Positions 1-4,641 of a DNA stretch of 5,182 bases are shown piece by piece. The notes under the pieces were generated by a model. That model did not search any database, was not told the origin of the DNA, and was given only the letters and a program-made list of their open reading frames with translations. A program made the translations under genes and the position numbers. The number at the start of each line of letters is the position of its first letter. Position 1 is the first letter of the stretch. Origin of the DNA: Clostridia bacterium (GTDB lineage: Bacteria > Bacillota_A > Clostridia > Lachnospirales > Cellulosilyticaceae); the NCBI GenBank assembly GCA_029239935.1, contig JARBTY010000215.1, positions 1 through 5,182 on the forward strand. The letters are read 5' to 3'.

Positions 1-125
1 CTTTCCTTAAAATACTGTATCTGCTGCTGTGTATACTGAAAAGATTGTAAATATCCATCCTCAGTTTCACAAATACTATATGCTCCGTAATAAATCTTCC
101 TTAACTGTTCATTTGATAGTTTCAT
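1..125 (-). CDS. N-terminal part of a probable SGNH/GDSL-type hydrolase (cut by left edge)
   Basis: An open frame starts at ATG 125-123 and runs without a stop for 41 codons to the window edge. A good Shine-Dalgarno (AAGGTGG, 139-133) lies 7 bases upstream, so the start is well supported. The visible protein begins MKLSNEQLRKIYYGAY and continues with an acidic, aromatic stretch (ETEDGYLQSFQYT). This resembles, from memory, the N-terminal non-catalytic part of SGNH/GDSL acylhydrolases found in Lachnospiraceae. The catalytic Ser-Asp-His blocks would lie outside the window, so the enzyme assignment is tentative. It follows the cysteine desulfurase gene after 45 bases with no terminator between them. 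It could be the last gene of that operon or simply a neighbour reached by read-through. Confidence 0.55.
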   Translation of the reverse strand, partial: MKLSNEQLRKIYYGAYSICETEDGYLQSFQYTQQQIQYFKE

Positions 126-170
126 ATAATATCCACCTTTCTTAGTCTTCTTATATCTTCGTATTTTCAC

Positions 171-1313
171 CTAACTCAAACTAATGTTTCCCGGAAAATG
201 TAATATCACTATTTTATTAAGATTACTAATTACTGAATCTATTTCGTCTTTCGTTGTGTACCTTCCAAGACTAAATCTCACAGCCCCCCGTCCAACATCC
301 TCCGTAACGCCCATTGCATTTAGTACCGGTGAAATGGATGTCATCCCAGAATGGCATGCAGACCCCGTTGAAGCAGCTGTTTCTTCAAGTTGGTTCAAAA
401 CCTCATGCCCATTATATCCAAGAAAACTTACATTCAAAGTGTTAGGGAGTCTCTTTTCTGAATGCCCATTTAAATGGATTCTATCTCCAAACCTTTCTTT
501 GAGGTTATCATAGAAATACTCTGTTAACTTCTTGATTTCCGAACTTTTTAAAGCCTCCGCTGATATTTCACACGCTTTGCCTAATCCAACCTCAAGAATT
601 ATATTATCAGTACCTGCTCGTCTTCCGCTCTCATGTCCAGCCCCATGGATCAAAGACTCTATATGGATTCCATTTCTTATAAATAATGCCCCAATGCCTT
701 TGGGTGCATACAATTTATGACCGGCAACAGTCAAAAAATCAACTCCCAGACTTTCCACATTAATCGGTACTTTGCCTATTGACTGGGATGCATCTGTATG
801 AAACAAAACATTATATTTTTTACAGATGCTTGAGATTTCTTCTATCGGCTGTATTGTACCGACTTCATCATTAGAATGCATGATCGTAACCAAGATGGTT
901 TGATCGGTAATCAGTTTTTCAACATCCGATGGATTCACCATGCCATACTGATCAACCGGCACATAACTTACATCATAACCAATGCTTTCTAAATACTTAC
1001 ATGGATTAATGATTGCTGGATGCTCGATTTTTGACGTAATAATATGATTGCCCTTATTTTTGTAAGTATGAGCAACACCTTTAATAACTGTATTGTTTGA
1101 TTCACTGCCCCCGCTCGTAAACACTATTTCGTTCGGTGTACAGCCTAATAAGTTCGCAACTTGTTTCCTTGAATTTTCTATCGCCTTTTTCGCCTCAATA
1201 CCTAGTTCATGGCTGCTAGATGGATTTCCAAAATGTCCATAAAGATAGGGAAGCATAGCATCTGCGACGGCATTGTCTATGGGTGTAGTCGCATTGTAGT
1301 CAAGATAAATCAT
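171..1313 (-). CDS. Cysteine desulfurase, NifS/IscS class, selenocysteine-lyase-like
   Basis: This is a 380-residue PLP enzyme of fold type I. It should release sulfur from L-cysteine (or selenium from selenocysteine) as an enzyme-bound persulfide plus alanine, in the cytoplasm. Visible landmarks are the N-terminal YLDYNATTP (3-11), the SGGSESNN cofactor loop (67-74), His98 in EHPA, Asn148 in HSNDEVG, Asp174 and Gln177 in HTDASQS, the PLP-binding Lys200 in AGHK, and the mobile-loop nucleophile Cys320 in STGSACHSG. Length is normal for the family and no key residue is missing. The GHKLYAPKG, RIHLNG...RLPNT and ACHSG...SPVL blocks look more like eukaryotic selenocysteine lyase than housekeeping IscS, as recalled from memory. 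ATG 1313-1311 has an excellent Shine-Dalgarno (AGGAGG, 1326-1321) at 7 bases. It lies 38 bases after the CGGC gene, evidently in one operon. No IscU-like scaffold is visible nearby, so its sulfur acceptor is unknown. Confidence 0.93.
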   Translation of the reverse strand: MIYLDYNATTPIDNAVADAMLPYLYGHFGNPSSSHELGIEAKKAIENSRKQVANLLGCTPNEIVFTSGGSESNNTVIKGVAHTYKNKGNHIITSKIEHPAIINPCKYLESIGYDVSYVPVDQYGMVNPSDVEKLITDQTILVTIMHSNDEVGTIQPIEEISSICKKYNVLFHTDASQSIGKVPINVESLGVDFLTVAGHKLYAPKGIGALFIRNGIHIESLIHGAGHESGRRAGTDNIILEVGLGKACEISAEALKSSEIKKLTEYFYDNLKERFGDRIHLNGHSEKRLPNTLNVSFLGYNGHEVLNQLEETAASTGSACHSGMTSISPVLNAMGVTEDVGRGAVRFSLGRYTTKDEIDSVISNLNKIVILHFPGNISLS

Positions 1314-1351
1314 TCCTTAACCTCCTCTTCCATAATATTTATAACACAGTC

Positions 1352-1684
1352 TTAGTGTGTGTAATCTATTATTTTAATTGTATCTCCAACTTTCTTTTCT
1401 ATGGCAGCTTTCATCTTTTCTGCATGTGGACAAGCAAATCCAATAGGATTCCCTTTTGTGATACATGAGGCGAGAACTATCGTATCTGTACCACGCTTAA
1501 CCATCTCTGCAGCTCTTGTTACTGCTTTTTTACCTGGACATCCGCCACAGGTATTAACACCAATCACCTCGATGTCCTCATCAATACCTTCAAATGCCAA
1601 TTTTTTCGTATTCATTACCTTAAAACAAGTTGTTGCGGGACACATATCTTCCGTTTGCATACATCTAATTAACCCTACCTTCAC
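1352..1684 (-). CDS. Small CGGC-domain, cysteine-rich protein
   Basis: This 110-residue soluble protein carries the signature CGGC at residues 46-49 within GVNTCGGCPGKK. It also has Cys8, Cys15, Cys20, Cys74 and Cys85, plus His87, giving seven cysteines. The pattern matches the CGGC domain family (Pfam PF08821), thought from its Cys/His conservation to bind metal; no reaction is established for it. There is no signal peptide or membrane segment, so it is cytoplasmic. The start is GTG (1684-1682), two bases after the ArsR stop codon, with its Shine-Dalgarno inside the last ArsR codons, so translation is probably coupled. Placed between a thiol-rich ArsR repressor and a cysteine desulfurase, it could be a sulfur (persulfide) or metal carrier or an acceptor for the desulfurase. 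That role is inference. Family assignment is firm; function is open. Confidence 0.88.
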   Translation of the reverse strand: MKVGLIRCMQTEDMCPATTCFKVMNTKKLAFEGIDEDIEVIGVNTCGGCPGKKAVTRAAEMVKRGTDTIVLASCITKGNPIGFACPHAEKMKAAIEKKVGDTIKIIDYTH

Positions 1685-1686
1685 AA

Positions 1687-2031
1687 TTATAACCTCTTTC
1701 TGATATTATTTATTTCTTTTATCATTTCAAACTGTTTTTCCATCTGCTCCACCATAGCATCCCTCATAATCATGCATGCTTGAAGGGTCTTAGGATTAGC
1801 AATTGTATAATACATTTTGGTGCCCTCACGCCTTACATTCACGACCCCTTTTTCACGCATCACAGCTAAATGTTGAGATATATTTGGAACTTTAACCTCC
1901 ATGGCTGAGGCAATTTGATCCACACACATTTCTTTTTCTCCTAACAAAAATAAAATCTCTATTCTCTTAGGGTTAGCCATAAACTTACAAAAATCTGCGT
2001 GGAGCATATAAAGTTCTTTTTGGTTTACCAT
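1687..2031 (-). CDS. ArsR/SmtB-family winged-helix repressor
   Basis: This 114-residue transcription regulator has the ArsR winged helix-turn-helix: NPKRIEILFLL (20-30), the recognition region KVPNISQHLAVMREKGVV (47-64), and the beta-hairpin wing VRREGTKMYYTI (66-77). A C-terminal helix follows for dimerisation. ArsR proteins usually repress their own operon until an effector binds. The classic metal motif CVC of E. coli ArsR is only half present: EMCVDQIA keeps Cys36, but the second position is Asp38. Other cysteines are Cys15 in helix 1 (HADFCKFMA) and Cys86 near the last helix (LQACMIM). That layout looks more like a thiol or persulfide sensor than an arsenite sensor, which is inference. 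ATG 2031-2029 has AAAAGGAGT (2047-2039) upstream. It is the first gene of the apparent operon and follows a strong promoter overlapped by a long palindrome, its likely operator. Confidence 0.92.
   Translation of the reverse strand: MVNQKELYMLHADFCKFMANPKRIEILFLLGEKEMCVDQIASAMEVKVPNISQHLAVMREKGVVNVRREGTKMYYTIANPKTLQACMIMRDAMVEQMEKQFEMIKEINNIRKRL
1691..1699 (-). promoter_or_regulatory. Shine-Dalgarno of the CGGC gene, inside the arsR-like gene
   Basis: Read on the minus strand this is AAAGAGGTT. It overlaps the final Arg-Lys-Arg-Leu codons of the repressor gene and sits 6 bases from the GTG start at 1684-1682. The repressor stop (1689-1687) falls between the site and the GTG. This arrangement supports the GTG start, since no in-frame ATG is better placed, and implies that ribosomes finishing the repressor help start the CGGC protein. 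Confidence 0.7.
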
Positions 2032-2184
2032 CTCACTTACTCCTTTTCACTTTTCGATATATGGATCATGACAAAACGTAATATCGTAAGAATAGATCCA
2101 CCTACCGACAAAAAATAAAATTCGACTTCTAAAAAGACTAGGGCTTTTGTTTTAATAATTATTATTTGCATATTTTCGCAAATA
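2032..2184 (-). other. Probable 5' leader of the ArsR-CGGC-desulfurase operon
   Basis: From the predicted transcription start (about 2184) to the first ATG there are about 150 untranslated bases, long for a simple repressor gene. The 3' end carries the Shine-Dalgarno (2047-2039). A weak 6-base inverted repeat (TGGATC/GATCCA) flanks about 27 bases near 2061-2101. I see no riboswitch core, leader peptide with a good ribosome site, or U-tailed attenuator. The right end of the leader is still inside the operator palindrome. Confidence 0.4.
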
Positions 2185-2200
2185 ATAATTATTTTAACAA
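2147..2200. promoter_or_regulatory. Long palindromic operator, probably for the ArsR-family repressor
   Basis: A perfect 16-base inverted repeat (AATAATTATTATTTGC at 2154-2169 against its complement at 2178-2193) surrounds an 8-base centre (2170-2177). After two mismatched pairs it extends by five more paired bases (TTGTT at 2147-2151, AACAA at 2196-2200). Each arm also contains the self-complementary 10-mer AATAATTATT, the two copies 30 bases apart. The inner TTTGC-N8-GCAAA and AT-rich dyad resemble ArsR/SmtB operators. It covers the -10 and start site of the repressor's own promoter, fitting autorepression. The protein-site pairing is inferred from position. Confidence 0.75.
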
Positions 2201-2219
2201 GTCAAGTAAAACACGTCAA
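2191..2219 (-). promoter_or_regulatory. Sigma-A-type promoter of the ArsR operon
   Basis: Minus-strand -35 TTGACG (2219-2214), a 17-base spacer and -10 TAAAAT (2196-2191) give a near-consensus housekeeping promoter. Transcription should start near 2184. The -10 box and the start region lie inside the 2147-2200 palindrome, so a protein bound there would block RNA polymerase. A second TTGACT lies further in, but has no good -10 at normal spacing. Confidence 0.75.
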
Positions 2220-2227
2220 CAGATATC

Positions 2228-2460
2228 TCAATAAAATACCATTAAATACATTATATATAAGTCAATTTCAACGCCCGACTTAAGCTCAATATTCATTTTT
2301 TCATCAAAGACCGTAACCTTCTCGATTAATCGCCTTACCATTTGCTCATCATATTCCTTCAGCTCATATGACTGCCTTCTGCTTCCACTATAACTGGCTT
2401 CACTTTCTGTATTCAAATACAATTTTGGATACACTTTTTGAAGCCAGGCTAAATTCCAAC
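2228..2460 (-). pseudogene. C-terminal remnant of a large serine recombinase
   Basis: The frame ending at 2228 encodes LKEYDEQMVRRLIEKVTVF followed by DEKMNIELKSGVEIDL, covering roughly 2380-2255. This closely resembles the conserved C-terminal tail of large serine recombinases of Clostridia mobile elements (general form: EYDE-(Q/K)-LVRRLIEKVTVY...KSGVE). Nothing of the catalytic resolvase domain or zinc ribbon is present. The frame only opens inside the terminator hairpin at 2463-2486, and no ribosome site precedes it. The residues before about position 2380 do not look like the usual coiled coil. I read it as a dead fragment left when an integrated element was lost or rearranged. The left limit is the stop codon; the right limit is uncertain. 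It could instead be a spurious frame with chance similarity, but the match is long enough that I favour a remnant. Confidence 0.55.
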
Positions 2461-2462
2461 AT

Positions 2463-2486
2463 AAAAAAGGACACACGAATGTGTCC
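2463..2486 (-). terminator. Intrinsic terminator with TTCG tetraloop
   Basis: On the minus strand, a perfect 7-base stem GGACACA/TGTGTCC closes a TTCG loop and is followed directly by six T residues (2468-2463). TTCG is an exceptionally stable tetraloop. It lies about 90 bases after the nitroreductase stop codon and should end transcripts of the TetR-oxidoreductase-nitroreductase unit. On the plus strand the stem is followed by CTAAAAG, so it is not bidirectional. Confidence 0.9.
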
Positions 2487-2515
2487 CTAAAAGTATGCTT
2501 ATTTAATCCACATAA

Positions 2516-2546
2516 ATTATAAAATATTCACTTGTGTATTTGTCAA
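2516..2546 (-). promoter_or_regulatory. Promoter-like sequence with a 19-base spacer, orphan
   Basis: Minus-strand TTGACA (2546-2541) and TATAAT (2521-2516) are both perfect consensus hexamers, but they are 19 bases apart instead of 17. This spacing is typical of MerR-type activated promoters, although I see no clear dyad in the spacer. A transcript starting near 2509 would reach the terminator at 2463 after only about 45 bases and has no gene to serve. It may be the promoter of a lost gene, a source of a tiny RNA, or chance in AT-rich DNA. Confidence 0.4.
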
Positions 2547-2575
2547 TCCCTTATAACTTCCATTTCATAGTATTA

Positions 2576-3418
2576 CTATTTTTCTATCTTCCATGATATT
2601 ATATAATTTGTATTTTCTGGAATATCTATCTTTATATCTTCCTGTTTTTCAAAGTGTCCTACTAATCTATGTTCTAAGGCTGTCTGATGGAAATGGCTTA
2701 AAGCAATTCCAAGATCTACTTTCTTAATCATCTTTTCTTCTTCGTTTGCATTACTTTTGTGCGTCTCAAAAAAATGATAGGAGCCTTGTTTTTTTACTAC
2801 TCTCCATGGTTGTGCATTGGTAGCAGACGGAGCCAGACGAAGCATCTCCAATGGATTAACATACTCATTTGCATCTTTCCTTGAAAGTGCATTTCCAAAA
2901 GAATCCTGAAAGAAAATTTCCTCCCATGGCTTTCGTTTATCCGACTTCATTGTTTTTCTCATTAGGCTTTCGGTAATGCTTTTTTTACCGGTTGCATATC
3001 CAATCGGTGATATTGCTGGGAATAGTTCATCTTCTTGTATGTCCATAGCTTTTTCGAATTGCTGTCTACTAAAAGTAGCGGCAAGCCATACGGTGGCAAG
3101 ACCCAGATTAGTAGCAATCAGTACAAGATTTTCAAACTGATATCCGGCTGCCACAAGTCCTAACTCTGTTTTATCCGTCGTTACACCTAAAAATGTATTG
3201 GCACCCTTTATCACTCCGTAGGTGCCTAGCTTTTCTCCATTCGATACAGTATCTTTTTCTATAAGATGAACTCGAACATTTTCTCCAAATGGATTTGTTA
3301 ACTGACTTATCTCTTTCAACAATTTTTCTTTGTCATTTACTGAAAGTTTTTTTGAATCATAAGTTCTGGTACTAACTCTCTTTTTAATCGTTTCCTCTAT
3401 TGGAATATTAAGTTTCAT
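2576..3418 (-). CDS. Two-lobed nitroreductase-family flavoprotein (TM1586-like)
   Basis: This 280-residue protein is longer than a canonical nitroreductase (about 200) and fits the TM1586-type 'putative TM nitroreductase' family (PF14512), where two related lobes are joined in one chain. The first lobe begins with the FMN-contact motif KKRVSTRTYD (12-21) and includes the helix AAGYQFENLVLIATNLG (90-106) and the strand LATVWLAATF (107-116). The second lobe carries LRLAPSATNAQPWRVV (193-208), the usual FMN and active-site loop. The likely role is NAD(P)H-dependent reduction of nitro, quinone or related electrophilic compounds in the cytoplasm; the natural substrate is unknown. No transmembrane segment is seen ('TM' means Thermotoga maritima). 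ATG 3418-3416 has GAGGAAG (3430-3424) at 5 bases. It follows the oxidoreductase after 116 bases without a terminator, so it is probably co-transcribed, and a terminator lies downstream. Confidence 0.85.
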   Translation of the reverse strand: MKLNIPIEETIKKRVSTRTYDSKKLSVNDKEKLLKEISQLTNPFGENVRVHLIEKDTVSNGEKLGTYGVIKGANTFLGVTTDKTELGLVAAGYQFENLVLIATNLGLATVWLAATFSRQQFEKAMDIQEDELFPAISPIGYATGKKSITESLMRKTMKSDKRKPWEEIFFQDSFGNALSRKDANEYVNPLEMLRLAPSATNAQPWRVVKKQGSYHFFETHKSNANEEEKMIKKVDLGIALSHFHQTALEHRLVGHFEKQEDIKIDIPENTNYIISWKIEK

Positions 3419-3488
3419 TTTTTCTTCCTCACTTTTTATGAATGGTTATTTCTTATGCTTTAAATAGTTATATACTCCATCTCTTATC

Positions 3489-3514
3489 GTTACTTAGGAA
3501 TACAAACTTGTAAC
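3489..3514. promoter_or_regulatory. Possible operator: GTTAC/GTAAC inverted repeat
   Basis: GTTAC (3489-3493) and GTAAC (3510-3514) form an inverted repeat with centres 21 bases apart, about two helical turns. A second small dyad, TACAA-AC-TTGTA (3501-3512), overlaps it. It lies in the gap upstream of the nitroreductase gene. GTTAC-type half-sites are reminiscent of HxlR-family redox regulators, but no such gene is in the window and the arms are short. I could not find a convincing -35/-10 pair beside it. Confidence 0.25.
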
Positions 3515-3534
3515 TAGTTCGATATATTCGTACC

Positions 3535-4536
3535 TTAAAATTTAATGACAACTTTCCCTTTTGTATGTCCTTGCGCTACAAGATTCAGTGCTTTATTAAT
3601 GTCCTCAATACGAAATTCTGTCGGGTCTACAGCAGGTACAACCTTATTATCTTCAATGATTTTCTTAAGCTTTTCTAATTGTGCACCGTCACTTCGAACA
3701 AAAATGAAGCGATATTGAACACCTTTTTTCTTCGCTTTATTATCATACTTAGCTCCGGCAACAGCAAAGAGCTTTTGTTTCCAACCAAGAATTTTATGAT
3801 CTACTGCAAAACGCCTGTTAGGACCGGTACGCAGAGAAAGAAGCCTGCCTCCCTGCTTAAGAATCGAAAGTTCATGATCAAATTCATCTGATCCCAGAGC
3901 GTCAATCACATAATCTATGTTGCTAAGTAATTCCCAATAATTTTCTGTTGTGTAGTCGATATATTTGTCTGCGCCTATCTCAATTGTCCGTTCGCGTGCC
4001 TGCGGATTTCCACTAACTATCACCTTAAGTCCCATTGCCTTAGCAATAGGAATGGCCATTTGACCAAATGACCCTGAACCTCCTGGAATAAAAACAGTTT
4101 CTCCGGATTTGGCTTCCAATTCTTCATGTAAGCCTTGATAAGCAGTCAATCCCGTTAATGGTGCCGCAGCCCCAGTCACGAAATCAAGATTAGCTGGTAA
4201 ATGTCCGATAGCATCTACATCAATTGCAGCATATTCGGCAAAAGCACCGATTTTCGCTAGTGGCAAGCGCGAGTATATTGCATCTCCTACTTTAAAACCT
4301 TTAACCTTTTTACCTACTTTTTCAATCACACCTGTCAGTTCGTTACCAAGCGTCAATGGAAACTTATAGTCTTGAATCAATTTTACACTACCAGTTATAA
4401 TTAGCATTTCCAAAGGATTCACTGCCGCAACTTTTACCTTAACTAAAACTTCATTATCACCAATTTCAGGAATTGGGATGTCATTAATTTTTGCCTCAAT
4501 ACTTTTTGAATATTTTGTAATTTGTGCTGCTTTCAT
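3535..4536 (-). CDS. Zinc-free NADP-dependent oxidoreductase (quinone/enone reductase type, MDR superfamily)
   Basis: This 333-residue enzyme belongs to the medium-chain dehydrogenase/reductase superfamily. It has an N-terminal GroES-like domain (about 1-120; NEVLVKVKVAAVNPLE at 28-43 and GNELTGVIEKVG at 64-75) and a Rossmann domain with the nucleotide loop PGGSGSFGQMAIPIAKAMG (151-169). The zinc-binding Cys/His sets of alcohol dehydrogenases are absent, as in NADPH quinone oxidoreductases and alkenal/enone reductases. It probably reduces quinones or alpha,beta-unsaturated carbonyls in the cytoplasm. I start it at ATG 4536-4534 because TGGAGGT (4550-4544) lies 7 bases upstream and MKAAQI is the family's usual beginning. 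An in-frame ATG 20 codons earlier (4596) has no ribosome site and would add a foreign-looking tail. It follows the TetR gene, with a TetR-like operator in the gap, which suggests induction by its own toxic substrates. Confidence 0.9.
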   Translation of the reverse strand: MKAAQITKYSKSIEAKINDIPIPEIGDNEVLVKVKVAAVNPLEMLIITGSVKLIQDYKFPLTLGNELTGVIEKVGKKVKGFKVGDAIYSRLPLAKIGAFAEYAAIDVDAIGHLPANLDFVTGAAAPLTGLTAYQGLHEELEAKSGETVFIPGGSGSFGQMAIPIAKAMGLKVIVSGNPQARERTIEIGADKYIDYTTENYWELLSNIDYVIDALGSDEFDHELSILKQGGRLLSLRTGPNRRFAVDHKILGWKQKLFAVAGAKYDNKAKKKGVQYRFIFVRSDGAQLEKLKKIIEDNKVVPAVDPTEFRIEDINKALNLVAQGHTKGKVVIKF

Positions 4537-4543
4537 AATAGAT

Positions 4544-4550
4544 ACCTCCA
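4544..4550 (-). promoter_or_regulatory. Shine-Dalgarno deciding the oxidoreductase start
   Basis: TGGAGGT on the minus strand, 7 bases before ATG 4536-4534. It overlaps the 20-codon in-frame upstream extension, which argues that this extension is untranslated leader. Confidence 0.85.
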
Positions 4551-4605
4551 TACTCTTTGTTTTATAGTAACCTGCTACAATCAATAAAAGATGCAACTTC
4601 TTTCT

Positions 4606-4635
4606 TTTCTAGAACGAGCGTTCAAGTTAATACAA
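4606..4635 (-). promoter_or_regulatory. Candidate promoter of the oxidoreductase gene, operator in its spacer
   Basis: Minus-strand TTGTAT (4635-4630), an 18-base spacer and TAGAAA (4611-4606) form a weak -35/-10 pair whose spacer holds the GAACG palindrome, as expected for TetR-type repression. An alternative is TTTTAT (4589-4584), 17 bases, TATAAA (4566-4561); its -10 is better, but the operator would then be upstream. Neither is strong, and read-through from the TetR gene is also possible. Confidence 0.35.
4609..4626. promoter_or_regulatory. Probable TetR-family operator
   Basis: The core GAACG-AG-CGTTC (4612-4623) is a perfect 5-base inverted repeat. It extends after one mismatch to CT...AG at each end, so 7 of 8 positions per arm are symmetrical. 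Its length and form are typical of TetR-family sites. It lies 15 bases beyond the end of the TetR gene and in front of the oxidoreductase, so it is the likely binding site of that regulator. Confidence 0.65.
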
Positions 4636-4641
4636 AAAATT

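Noticed and set aside
184..513. Plus-strand open frame opposite the cysteine desulfurase
   Set aside because: It lies wholly antisense to a complete, motif-rich enzyme gene, has no ribosome site, and its translation resembles no family.
1401..1703. Plus-strand open frame opposite the CGGC gene
   Set aside because: Antisense shadow of the CGGC gene; no ribosome site and no recognisable domain.
2061..2101. TGGATC/GATCCA inverted repeat in the ArsR leader, considered as a riboswitch or attenuator
   Set aside because: Only 6 base pairs with a loop near 27 bases, no T-tract and no conserved aptamer pattern.
2068..2118. Plus-strand 16-residue peptide frame (MTKRNIVRIDPPTDKK)
   Set aside because: No Shine-Dalgarno or promoter in front and it is antisense to the ArsR leader; probably chance.
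4537..4596. 20-codon N-terminal extension of the oxidoreductase
   Set aside because: The Shine-Dalgarno for the inner ATG lies within it, the outer ATG has none, and the family begins at MKAAQ-like sequences.
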